Origin: Granulosicoccus sp947495035
GTDB lineage: Bacteria > Pseudomonadota > Gammaproteobacteria > Granulosicoccales > Granulosicoccaceae
Length of the DNA: 64,000 nucleotides
Strand: one strand, 5' to 3'
Assembly: GCF_050589605.1 (NCBI RefSeq)
Contig: NZ_JBNGOO010000003.1
A program made the position numbers and the translations under genes. Below are positions 1 through 7,919 of this stretch, piece after piece. Within the stretch, counting starts at the first letter, position 1, and every line of letters starts with the position of its first letter. The notes under the pieces were generated by a model. It saw only the letters and a list, made by a program, of their open reading frames with translations. It was not told where the DNA came from and ran no database searches.

Positions 1-1
1 C

Positions 2-1837
2 AGCAGCGGTGGAGACAATAATGAGCCAGACGCCGGTGGGCCGGATGGCTCGGATGTTCCTGTCGTGCTGGAACCGCTCCCCAACCCGCCGTTGACGGAA
101 GCACCATCTTCCGATGACGAACCGGTGGCGTTCGATCCGGTATTTCATACGGTCACGGACTATGCCCTGGTGCGCGACACCGGGCCACGAATCGAGAATG
201 AAGTTGTCGCTGAGCTGACGGAAGCGGATTTTGCCGCCGGCTTGCCCGAGCCGGACATCACCGTTCCCGCCGGCGTGGATCCTGCCAGTAATGGCGCCCC
301 GTTTTTCGAAGGTCTGTCCAATGTGCGGGTAGAAGCGGGCCAGCTGCTGGAAATTCGCTATGTACCGCGGGATCCCGAAGGCGAATTGCCTGGCATGTTC
401 TCGCAGGGCCTGCCGGAGGGCGCGACCTTCGATGACAATTTCGATGGCACCAAGAGTCTGCGGTGGCAAACCTACCAGGCCGATATCGGCATCACGAAAT
501 TTGTCGTGGTGGCCGTTGACCCGCAGGACAGTGAGTATCGCAGTTCGCAGGCGATTCTGATTGCCGTCGATCCGCCTTCGGACCCTGCCAGCGTGCCGAA
601 TATCGCCCCATCGATTCAGCCCATCGCCCGCTATACCGTCCGAGCCGGCGATCCGGTGTCGGTTTTCATCATCGGCACCGATCGCAACGGCACAACGCCG
701 AGTATCGAACTGGTGGATCCGCCGGCAAACGCGATTCTTACACCGGATGCACGGACGCCGGAATGGCAGATATTGCATGCCGTACCGGAATCCGCTGGCA
801 CGCTCACCATCGATGTCTTGACTCGTGATGCCGAGGACCCCTCCCTGACCGGGCTCGACCAGATCGTACTGGATGTGCTCGACCCTGCCGAATTCGAACG
901 CAGTGGCGAGCGGCTGGACACGATTGCCGCGGGTTCCGGTATCCAGTTCGGCAGCGCCATCTCTCCCGTGTTCTACATGCAGGCCGATGGCGCGCTCTAT
1001 GAATCCATTGCGGGCAGCGAGTTCGGTGTGATGACACCGGAGAGCTCCATGAAATGGGTCGCCATCAACCCCCTGCCGGGGCGATTCGAATTCGCCGACA
1101 TGGACAATCTCGTCAGTTTTGCCCAGGCAAACGGCATGCAAGTGCGTGGTCATCCTCTGGTCTGGCATCGCAGCCTGCCTGATTGGGTCGAAGAGACAGA
1201 ATTGGCGGACCGCGAGGTGCACATGCGCGAATTCATCACCCGCGTCATGAATCGCTACAGCGATGCGGTTACCTACTGGGATGTGATCAACGAACCCATT
1301 TCCGATGACGGTGGGCTGCGAGACTCGCTGTGGCTGAAGGCGATGGGAGAACAATACATGGATATCGCCTTCGCCCAGGCTCGCGAGCTGGACCCGACGG
1401 CAGTACTGGTACTCAACGAATACGACATCGGTTTTTCCGGACAGAAGTTCGACGACCTGTTGAGCCTGCTGGACAGACTGCAGGCGCGCGATGTGCCCGT
1501 GGATGCTGTCGGTTTCCAGCTGCATGTCTTCTCGAGCTACGACCAGTTCGACGAGCTTGCGGCCAACATGGCGGCAATTGCAGAACGCGGTCTCGATGTT
1601 CATGTCACCGAGCTGGATGTTGCCATTGTCGACGACCACAGTGAACAGAGGCAGGCCGATGTCTACAAGGGCATTGTGGACGTCTGTCTGGCACAGCCAC
1701 GCTGCACGGTCGTGCAGACCTGGGGATTCACCGATCGCTATTCATTCAGAACCCTGCAATCACCGCTTTACCTTGACCGTGACTATGCGATCAAGCCTGC
1801 CTATCAGTCATTGCAGCAAGCCCTCGGCGGTAACTGA
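2..1837 (+). CDS. GH10 endo-1,4-beta-xylanase, 5' truncated by window edge
   Basis: Hydrolyses internal beta-1,4 bonds of xylan; expected to be secreted. The frame is open to the left edge and begins with a Ser/Gly/Asp/Asn-rich linker, so the true start, and probably a signal peptide or binding module, lies outside the window; the GTG at 65 is only the first internal start codon. Two Ig/cadherin-like beta-sandwich segments come first (roughly 300-580 and 600-880). The GH10 barrel then runs from about 900 to 1830. The general acid/base Glu sits in WDVINEPISDDG (about 1280-1315) and the nucleophile Glu in VHVTELDVAI (about 1600-1625). The substrate-binding HPLVWHRSLPDWV motif is also present. 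No other polysaccharide gene lies next to it here. Family assignment is sure; activity on xylan specifically is inferred from the family. Confidence 0.93.
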   Translation, partial: SSGGDNNEPDAGGPDGSDVPVVLEPLPNPPLTEAPSSDDEPVAFDPVFHTVTDYALVRDTGPRIENEVVAELTEADFAAGLPEPDITVPAGVDPASNGAPFFEGLSNVRVEAGQLLEIRYVPRDPEGELPGMFSQGLPEGATFDDNFDGTKSLRWQTYQADIGITKFVVVAVDPQDSEYRSSQAILIAVDPPSDPASVPNIAPSIQPIARYTVRAGDPVSVFIIGTDRNGTTPSIELVDPPANAILTPDARTPEWQILHAVPESAGTLTIDVLTRDAEDPSLTGLDQIVLDVLDPAEFERSGERLDTIAAGSGIQFGSAISPVFYMQADGALYESIAGSEFGVMTPESSMKWVAINPLPGRFEFADMDNLVSFAQANGMQVRGHPLVWHRSLPDWVEETELADREVHMREFITRVMNRYSDAVTYWDVINEPISDDGGLRDSLWLKAMGEQYMDIAFAQARELDPTAVLVLNEYDIGFSGQKFDDLLSLLDRLQARDVPVDAVGFQLHVFSSYDQFDELAANMAAIAERGLDVHVTELDVAIVDDHSEQRQADVYKGIVDVCLAQPRCTVVQTWGFTDRYSFRTLQSPLYLDRDYAIKPAYQSLQQALGGN

Positions 1838-1857
1838 GAGGTATCCCAGCCCCTGAC

Positions 1858-1883
1858 GAGAACTGCTCCGACGGGCAGTTCTC
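1858..1883. terminator. Bidirectional hairpin between convergent genes
   Basis: Inverted repeat GAGAACTGC (1858-1866) / GCAGTTCTC (1875-1883), extendable by two more pairs into the loop, lies between the xylanase stop and the stop of the convergent HAD gene. There is no strong U-tract, so it is a likely but unproven shared terminator. Confidence 0.55.
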
Positions 1884-2663
1884 TCAGACATGGTCAACGA
1901 TGTCCGCAATGGAATCGACCACATGTCGGGGACGGAAGGGAAAGCGTGCGATTTCGGACTCCCGAGTGGAGCCGGTCAGGACCAGAAAGGTCTCGAGACC
2001 GGCTTCGATGCCGGCAATGACGTCCGTGTCCATGCGATCACCAATCATCGCAGTGGCTTCGGAATGAGCTTCGATCTTGTTCATCGCGCTGCGAAACATC
2101 ATGGGATTGGGCTTGCCCACGAAGTAGGGACTGACCCCGGTCGCCTTGGTGATGAGTGCGGCCACCGAGCCCGTTGCCGGCAAGGGACCTTCCGGTGATG
2201 GACCGGTTACATCGGGATTGGTGGCAATGAAACGGGCCCCTTTCTCCACCAGACGAATGGCAGTGGTGATCGACTCGAACGAATAGGTTCTCGTCTCACC
2301 CAGCACGACAAAATCGGGCTGGGTGCTGGTCATGGTATAACCGATTTCATGCAGTGCAGTGGTCAGCCCGGCTTCACCGATGACAAAGGCCGATGCATTC
2401 GGCGCCTGATCGTCAAGAAACTGCGCGGTGGCAATGGCCGATGTCCAGATGCGATCCTCCGGCACCTCCAGACCTGAATTGGCCAATCTGGCAGCAAGAT
2501 CCCGAGGCGTGAAGATCGAATTGTTGGTCAGCACCAGAAACTTGCGCTTCTTCTCTATCAGGCGAGCAAGAAATTGCGCGGCGCCAGGTATGGCATCGCC
2601 TTCTCTGACCAGAACACCGTCCATATCGGTCAGCCATGCATCGATCTTGATGTCGGGGGACAT
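1884..2663 (-). CDS. HAD-IIA family phosphatase (NagD-like)
   Basis: A 259-aa cytoplasmic hydrolase of the haloacid dehalogenase superfamily, class IIA cap. HAD motif I is DAWLTDMDGVLV near residues 8-19 (nucleophile and acid/base Asp), motif II is LTNNS near 45-50, and motif IV is MIGDRMDTDVIAG near 210-222, with GKPNP carrying the motif III Lys before it. This is the architecture of NagD, pyridoxal-phosphate and 4-nitrophenyl phosphatases. The substrate (nucleotide monophosphate, sugar phosphate or PLP) cannot be told from sequence. GGAGAA upstream of the ATG at 2663 supports the start. It is a lone gene downstream of citrate synthase on the same strand, separated from it by a strong hairpin, so probably separately transcribed. 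Confidence 0.88.
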   Translation of the reverse strand: MSPDIKIDAWLTDMDGVLVREGDAIPGAAQFLARLIEKKRKFLVLTNNSIFTPRDLAARLANSGLEVPEDRIWTSAIATAQFLDDQAPNASAFVIGEAGLTTALHEIGYTMTSTQPDFVVLGETRTYSFESITTAIRLVEKGARFIATNPDVTGPSPEGPLPATGSVAALITKATGVSPYFVGKPNPMMFRSAMNKIEAHSEATAMIGDRMDTDVIAGIEAGLETFLVLTGSTRESEIARFPFRPRHVVDSIADIVDHV

Positions 2664-2770
2664 GCTCGCATTCTCCAGTTACCGGGCTCTGAGGCCACTG
2701 CCGTGATGGTAGCGTGAAACCACCGCTTCATCCAGACTGGTTGCACCCAGACTGATCGCAGCCAGGCCTG

Positions 2771-2813
2771 TGACTGGCGTTCTGCACAGGACGCGAGTGC
2801 AGAACGCCAGTCA
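2771..2813 (-). terminator. 17-bp perfect hairpin after citrate synthase
   Basis: TGACTGGCGTTCTGCAC (2771-2787) pairs perfectly with 2797-2813, leaving a 9-base loop, and starts 8 bases past the gltA stop codon. The length and perfection of the stem suggest termination or 3'-end protection of the gltA transcript. No U-run follows on the minus strand. Confidence 0.65.
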
Positions 2814-2821
2814 GTGCGTGT

Positions 2822-4168
2822 TCAGAGATCGAAGGTAGGACGTGGACGACCCGGAATGATATCGGCCGCGGAATCGGATACCCAGCCGCGCTGAACCCGG
2901 GGAACATAGTCGTTCATTTCGGGGCCGGTGTAGATCTGACGGGGTCGACCGATACGTGACCCCTGCAGATTCTGTTCGCGCCAGTGGGCGATCCAGCCCG
3001 GCATGCGCCCCATGGCAAAGACCACGGTGAACATGTTGGTGGGAATGCCCAGTGCTCGCAGAATGATGCCACTGTAGAAATCCACATTCGGATAGAGCTT
3101 GCGTTCAACGAAATACGAATCGTTGAGTGCTATTTCTTCCAGGCGTCTGCCGATCTCCAGTAGCGGATCATTGATGTTCAGGTGCGCTAGCAGTTTCTCG
3201 GCAACCCGTTGCAGCATCTGCGCACGTGGATCGAAACTCTTGTAAACGCGATGCCCGAATCCCATCAGGCGGATTCCGCTGTTCTTGTCCTTGGCCTGAC
3301 GCATGTACTCCTCGACGGACAGATCTCCCTTGTGAATCTGTTCCAGCATTTCCAGCACCGCCACGTTAGCTCCACCATGCAGTGGTCCCCACAAGGCACA
3401 CACACCGGCAGCACAGGAGGCAAACAGATTGGCACCACTGCTACCTACCAGACGCACCGTCGAGGTACTGCAGTTCTGCTCGTGATCGGCGTGCAGAATC
3501 AGCACCAGATTGAATGCCAGACGCACGATATCGTCTGTCTCATGCGGGGCATGCGGCTCCGAGAACAGCATGTGCATGAAGTTCTCGACATAGAGCAGAT
3601 TGGGGTTGGGATAGTTGTAGGTTCTGCCGATGGAACTGCGATGGGCGAAGGCAGCGATGGTTCTGATCTTGCTGATCAGTCTGGCCGCGGCGGTGATGAA
3701 ACGATCATCGCTGTCCATCTCGATCATGTCGGGATGAAAACAGGACAGGGCATTGATCATGGCCGACAGGATGGCCATTGGCGGTGCCTGGTTGGGAAAC
3801 CCCTGAAAGTGATATTTCATGGATTCATTCAGCATGGCATGCTTGGTCAGACGCTCGCTGAAGTCGCCGTATTCCTCGGCGGAAGGCAGATTGCCGAATA
3901 TCAGCAGCCAGCAGACTTCAATGAAGTTGGGCGCCTCTTCGAACTGCTCGATGGGAATTCCCCGATAGCGCAATATGCCCGCATCGCCATCGATATAGGT
4001 AATGGCGCTGGTGCAGCTACCGGTATTGCCATAGCCCTGATCGAGCGTAATGTAACCGGTGGCATCACGCAACTTGCTGATGTCCAGTGCCTTTTCATCT
4101 TCACTGCCGGTTACGACGGGCAGCTCGATGGTCTTGCCGTCAATGGTCAAGGGTACGCTTTCACTCAT
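2822..4168 (-). CDS. gltA: Citrate synthase (type II, hexameric)
   Basis: Condenses acetyl-CoA and oxaloacetate to citrate, the entry reaction of the TCA cycle. The 448-aa protein carries the family's catalytic blocks: ILHADHEQNCSTSTVRLVGS (first active-site His), WGPLHGGANVAVLEML (second His) and MGFGHRVYKSFDPRA (substrate-binding His/Arg with the Asp further on). The N-terminal extension LTIDGKTIELPVVTGSEDEKALDI is typical of the larger Gram-negative enzymes regulated by NADH. I start it at the ATG at 4168 (MSESVPLTIDGK), the usual start of the family; an in-frame ATG at 4255 would add 29 atypical residues. A perfect palindrome lies 55 bases upstream. Confidence 0.96.
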   Translation of the reverse strand: MSESVPLTIDGKTIELPVVTGSEDEKALDISKLRDATGYITLDQGYGNTGSCTSAITYIDGDAGILRYRGIPIEQFEEAPNFIEVCWLLIFGNLPSAEEYGDFSERLTKHAMLNESMKYHFQGFPNQAPPMAILSAMINALSCFHPDMIEMDSDDRFITAAARLISKIRTIAAFAHRSSIGRTYNYPNPNLLYVENFMHMLFSEPHAPHETDDIVRLAFNLVLILHADHEQNCSTSTVRLVGSSGANLFASCAAGVCALWGPLHGGANVAVLEMLEQIHKGDLSVEEYMRQAKDKNSGIRLMGFGHRVYKSFDPRAQMLQRVAEKLLAHLNINDPLLEIGRRLEEIALNDSYFVERKLYPNVDFYSGIILRALGIPTNMFTVVFAMGRMPGWIAHWREQNLQGSRIGRPRQIYTGPEMNDYVPRVQRGWVSDSAADIIPGRPRPTFDL

Positions 4169-4222
4169 GGCAACTCGCTCAACTTGTGGTGGAATCAAGG
4201 CTGCTAGTTTAGACCTGCTCTG

Positions 4223-4238
4223 CCCCCTGTACAGGGGG
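4223..4238. promoter_or_regulatory. 16-bp perfect palindrome upstream of gltA
   Basis: CCCCCTGTACAGGGGG reads the same on both strands and lies 55-70 bases upstream of the gltA start. Its symmetry and position fit a dimeric-repressor operator or a 5'-leader hairpin. No factor can be assigned. Confidence 0.4.
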
Positions 4239-4406
4239 TAAACACGGGCATCCATTACATCCGCTTGGTCACAGCACTAATCCGGAGGTGGCTGGGCCAG
4301 TCCCAGTGCGCTTGTCAGGTCGGTTGGCCATCCCGTCACTGATGTCGTGCTCAAGATGAGACCTACCGACGTCGTTACAGCCGATGACATTTCCAGGAGC
4401 CCTTGA

Positions 4407-4718
4407 ATGACCGTAAGTCTCTACGCTGATCTGACATCTGCCAGCCTGTCGCAGACTCAGTCCCAATCACGCCCACTGCCACCTCCAGGTGTCGGAGGAG
4501 ATAGTCCTCCCTCGCCTGCTTCTGCCGTTGACAACCCTGGCAGCGCTCTGCCACCCGAAACACGGGACTCTCTGTTCGCAGCCGTTGGGGAACTGCAGGA
4601 AGCAGGAGCTACATCCGATGAAATCAAGTCCTTTGTGGATAGCGAGCTGGAAGCCAACGGGGTTGATTTCACTGCCGGCCAGAATCGATCCGGACAACTC
4701 ATCAACATCATGAGCTGA
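4407..4718 (+). CDS. Small hypothetical protein, 103 aa
   Basis: I do not recognise this protein. A good ribosome-binding site (CCAGGAG) lies 8 bases before the ATG. The N-terminal half (residues 1-50) is Ser/Pro/Gly-rich and probably disordered, with a PLPPPGVGGDSPPSPAS stretch. Residues 52-85 look like a compact helical segment with regularly spaced acidic and hydrophobic residues (LFAAVGELQEAGATSDEI then FVDSELEANGVD). There is no signal peptide and no membrane segment. It stands alone, divergent from gltA. The ribosome-binding site and amphipathic C-terminal half argue for a real gene; no function is suggested. Confidence 0.55.
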   Translation: MTVSLYADLTSASLSQTQSQSRPLPPPGVGGDSPPSPASAVDNPGSALPPETRDSLFAAVGELQEAGATSDEIKSFVDSELEANGVDFTAGQNRSGQLINIMS

Positions 4719-5467
4719 GCTGTCCGGGTTCAAGCCTGATCGAAGCTGCCCGGGCCGCCCTTGCCATGCAATGGGGCAACTGCCTGCTGACAAGGACGCA
4801 GCACCCGGGCAGCAGCTGCCCCTACCCACCAGGTAAGCCCCCTCTTTCGAACGACAGCATCACCACCGATCTGGCACATCAGGACTTCCTGACACTGCTC
4901 ATGTGCACCAGGCTTTCGCGGGCTCGGCACTCAGATGCAACGAGAACAACTCCTCAGCATCCGACACGCCCCGCACGCCCCGCACGCCCCGCACGCCCCG
5001 CACGCCCCGCACGCCCCGCACGCTGCACGGCTGCACGCTGCACGGCTGCACGCTGCACGGCTGCACGTCATACGTTCAGTAGTTGCATTATCAGAGATAC
5101 AGACTGACTTCCAGCGCACTTGCAGCATACTGGTCCTTGTCTGTCGGAAAGCACCCACTGCGGCGAAGAACAGTTACAGGCTACCGACAGCGCCCTGCCC
5201 TTTTGGCTGAAATGCAGGCACTATTCATGCGTTTGTATAGCGCATTGCACCCTGCCTGCCTGCACTCGACTAAAGTCAAGTGGAATTCAAAAGCCGCCTC
5301 GTCAATCCTGTTGCCACTGCAAGCCCAGCACGGGTCTTAACAGTAACAGAGAAACTCGCAATCGGCGCCCATACTGCATGAATACCGCGCAATCTACAGG
5401 TTGCAACGACTGATTGAATGCAGGCATGTCACCGAATGGCATTCCAGTGAAAACAAGGAGAGTATTG
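4719..5467. other. 750-bp intergenic region with tandem repeats
   Basis: No convincing gene is present. The open frames across 4766-5340 are produced by the GC-rich repeat block at 4965-5063 and change codon use abruptly outside it. The 3' half (5200-5460) is the leader of the protease operon and is less GC-rich; I could not place a promoter with confidence. Confidence 0.5.
4965..5063. repeat. Compound tandem array: six 9-bp then three 15-bp units
   Basis: Six perfect copies of CACGCCCCG (4965-5018) run directly into three perfect copies of CACGCTGCACGGCTG (5019-5063). The two unit types share the CACG core, so one probably arose from the other by slippage. The array is intergenic. Its apparent His-Ala-Pro coding potential is a by-product of the 9-bp period. 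Confidence 0.95.
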
Positions 5468-6979
5468 ATGAAACGTCAACAAGCAACATCCGGACTTACC
5501 CACACGCGAAGTCGTCTGTCGGTTCTGGTAGCCGGCGTCCTGGCTGCCGCCAACGTCGCGGCGGACGATGTCGACAAGATGATTTCGAGTCTCGAGGAGA
5601 CACTGCAACCGGCCAAGCCAACCAAGGCAACGCCCAGAGCGCTGGACCAGGCCGTGGCGGCAAGAGAGGGCCTTGGCTTCAGAAGTGATCGTCGCTATGT
5701 GGCACAGCTACTGGAAAACCCCGAGCGATTCAATGCGCTGGCAGGACCGTTGACCGGCGGTCATCATGCCACCCCCGAAGAAGTGGAAGCCTTGAAAATC
5801 CGACTGGTACTCCAGGAAGACGCGATAGCGCTGGCACCAGCATTGAGTGAAGATCCGGATTTTGCCGGCATCTACATCAGTACCCGAAACATCATCAACA
5901 TCGGTTTTACCTTCAACGCCGAGAAAAAAGTCGAGGAGTTGCGACAGAAAGTCCGGCTTCCGGATCGCGTGCAGGCATTCCAGGCAAAGCGTTCCATGGG
6001 CGAGCTGGAGAATGACAAGAATCGTGTGGTCGACATGAGCGGCGAACTCACCAGCAAAGGCATCGTGGTGTCGCAGGTTGCCATCGATATCATCAGCAAC
6101 CGCCTCAAGATCGGTGTCGTCAAACTCGACCCCAACAAGCTCGAGACCATACAGCAGCTGTTTGGCGATGTGGACATCGTCGACAAGCCACTCAATGAAG
6201 TGGAAAATCGCAGTGATACGGCGACCCCCATGCGAGCCGGTGTACGCATCACCAATGCTGCCGGAGGTAGCTGTACATCGAACTGGAAAGCACAGGATCG
6301 AACCACCGGTGAAATGGTGACCATCACGGCTGGACACTGTGTTTCCGATGTCAACGGCACATTCGGTGGACCGGGTGCAGACTTCTTTCAAGGCAGCACC
6401 AGCACCGGTGCGTCTCGCCTGATCGGAACCTCGGATCAAACCACCTGGGTGTTTCCCGTCCTCAATCTGTTCACGGGTGCTCGCACAGGCTCGGGTGAAG
6501 TCGATGCGCTTCGCGCCCCGTTGGAAAGCAACATCTTTTCCATGCCTTCGCTGTATGCCTACGATAACGCCAATGCCGGTGTCTTCACCGATGCTGAACA
6601 GGCGCGCGTTGGCGCAGTGGATGGCACGGTCGTCATCGGCAGTGTGGTGTGCAGCGGAGGACAGTTCAGCCCGGGCAATCAGGTGGGCGGCAGCGGCTGG
6701 AAGAACTGCGGCTCTGTCAATGCCGTCAACGTTGCCAATGCTTTCACCCGTCAGTCAGGTTCCGCAGATGTATTCACGGTTCTGAATACCAATGAAGCAA
6801 CCTACACGGCCATCGGTGGTGACAGCGGCGCCCCCACCTGGCGTATTGGCTACAACTCGACGCAGGGCTGGCATGGTATTGCCGTTGGTCATCATTCCGG
6901 CGGACCAGCCGGCGCGGAGATCTTCAATGATATCGAGCGCGTCGAGGATGCGCTCAATGTCGACGTCAGATTCTACTGA
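5468..6979 (+). CDS. Secreted chymotrypsin-like (S1) serine protease with pro-region
   Basis: A 503-aa preproprotein. AAGGAG precedes the ATG at 5468, followed by a basic N-terminus, a hydrophobic stretch (LSVLVAGVLAAANVAA) and a likely cleavage near residue 33. Residues 35-270 resemble the pro-domain of streptogrisin/alpha-lytic-type proteases. The catalytic domain follows, with His290 in TAGHC, Asp346 in GEVDALR and Ser453 in GGDSGAP, plus a Cys pair around the His and another at VVCSGG/KNCGS that could form disulfides. It is the first gene of a set with an ACP, a GNAT protein and an acyl-AMP ligase; only 11 bases separate it from the ACP gene. Endopeptidase activity is expected from the intact triad; the substrate is unknown. 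Confidence 0.88.
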   Translation: MKRQQATSGLTHTRSRLSVLVAGVLAAANVAADDVDKMISSLEETLQPAKPTKATPRALDQAVAAREGLGFRSDRRYVAQLLENPERFNALAGPLTGGHHATPEEVEALKIRLVLQEDAIALAPALSEDPDFAGIYISTRNIINIGFTFNAEKKVEELRQKVRLPDRVQAFQAKRSMGELENDKNRVVDMSGELTSKGIVVSQVAIDIISNRLKIGVVKLDPNKLETIQQLFGDVDIVDKPLNEVENRSDTATPMRAGVRITNAAGGSCTSNWKAQDRTTGEMVTITAGHCVSDVNGTFGGPGADFFQGSTSTGASRLIGTSDQTTWVFPVLNLFTGARTGSGEVDALRAPLESNIFSMPSLYAYDNANAGVFTDAEQARVGAVDGTVVIGSVVCSGGQFSPGNQVGGSGWKNCGSVNAVNVANAFTRQSGSADVFTVLNTNEATYTAIGGDSGAPTWRIGYNSTQGWHGIAVGHHSGGPAGAEIFNDIERVEDALNVDVRFY

Positions 6980-6990
6980 GAGACTCTGCC

Positions 6991-7281
6991 ATGACACCGA
7001 ATCAGACCATCAATGCCATCGAGTCGCTGGACAGCTTCTGCGCCAGAATCTCACAGGCAATCTCGAGTGACGGGTTCGATGTCAGAGTTCAACCCGGCGA
7101 TCATCTGGTTGATGACGCCGGGGCGGATTCTCTGACCGTGCTCAGGTACGTGTCCCATCTGCAAGCCTCAGGGCTGCCAATCGACCTGAACGAATTCGAT
7201 ACCACATTGCTTGACACTCGCGTCGCCTATCAGAAGTGGTTACAGAACGTCGCTGTGAACAATCAGGGAGAACGAACATGA
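6991..7281 (+). CDS. Acyl carrier protein-like protein
   Basis: A 96-aa four-helix carrier protein. Ser47 in the DAGADSLTVLRYV motif is the expected site for 4'-phosphopantetheine. The segment VRVQPGDHLVDDAGADSL matches the usual D-(S)-L attachment region of ACP and PCP domains. The stop overlaps the start of the next gene (ATGA), so translation is probably coupled. It lies between the protease and the GNAT/acyl-AMP ligase genes, so it probably receives an acyl chain activated by the ligase. It is unlikely to be the housekeeping AcpP, which normally sits in the fab cluster and is more acidic and shorter. Confidence 0.82.
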   Translation: MTPNQTINAIESLDSFCARISQAISSDGFDVRVQPGDHLVDDAGADSLTVLRYVSHLQASGLPIDLNEFDTTLLDTRVAYQKWLQNVAVNNQGERT

Positions 7282-7910
7282 CCGGACAAGCACCGAACCT
7301 TCACCTGGCTTCCAGCAAGAATCACACGGTACAACTGGACAATGATCCGCAGGGCGTCATTCTGCAGGGAAAATACGCACGGCTACGGCCACTTGCCCAG
7401 AATGACTACGGGTATTTCTACAATCTGAGCCTGTCAGCCGAGAACAACGCACGCTGGCGCTACCGGGGTACCACCCCCAGTCCGGAGCGTTTCGTCACGG
7501 ATCTGTGGAATGGCGTACAGGCTCAGTTCGTCATTGAAACTCCTGAGCCGCGACAACGCGCCGGTCTGGTCGTGGCCTACAATGCCGATATGGCCAATGG
7601 CACTGTCTATCTGGCTGCCCTGGTCGACAATGACTATCACCGCAAGGTGTGGCCGATGGAAGGCATACTGCTGTTCGTTGACTATCTGCTGCAGAACTGG
7701 AACTTTCGCAAGGTCTACGCCGAGACACCAGAGTTCTGTGCAGCACAGTTTTCCTCGGGTGCAGGTACCTACTTCGAGGAAGAGGGCCGCTTGACGCAGC
7801 ACCAGTTCTTTCAGGGAAAATACTGGGATTACATCACCTACGCCCTGACCCGGGAGCGATGGGAGACCCATGGCAAGGCAGCACTGCATCGTTTTTCGGA
7901 AATGAGCTAG
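7278..7910 (+). CDS. GNAT-family acyltransferase
   Basis: A 210-aa protein with the Gcn5-related N-acetyltransferase layout, closest in look to the RimJ/RimL type: an initial strand ARLRPLAQNDYGYFYNLS (residues about 38-55), central strands AGLVVAYNADMANGTVYLAALVD, and the acyl-CoA-side helix VWPMEGILLFVDYLLQ followed by FRKVYAETPEF. The start at 7278 overlaps the ACP stop by four bases. Because its neighbours are an ACP and a fatty-acyl-AMP ligase, it may take an acyl chain from ACP rather than acetyl-CoA and put it on an amine; that is inference from context. The acceptor could be an amino acid, a small amine or a protein. Confidence 0.78.
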   Translation: MTGQAPNLHLASSKNHTVQLDNDPQGVILQGKYARLRPLAQNDYGYFYNLSLSAENNARWRYRGTTPSPERFVTDLWNGVQAQFVIETPEPRQRAGLVVAYNADMANGTVYLAALVDNDYHRKVWPMEGILLFVDYLLQNWNFRKVYAETPEFCAAQFSSGAGTYFEEEGRLTQHQFFQGKYWDYITYALTRERWETHGKAALHRFSEMS

Positions 7911-7919
7911 GAGATGCCG

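Noticed and set aside
3209..4207. 332-aa plus-strand frame antisense to citrate synthase
   Set aside because: A GC-rich shadow of gltA with no recognisable domain; gltA has all its family motifs.
4766..5210. Open frames encoding His-Ala-Pro and Ala-Arg-Pro repeats
   Set aside because: They arise only because the 9- and 15-bp repeats lack stops in several frames; there is no ribosome-binding site or non-repeat coding signal.
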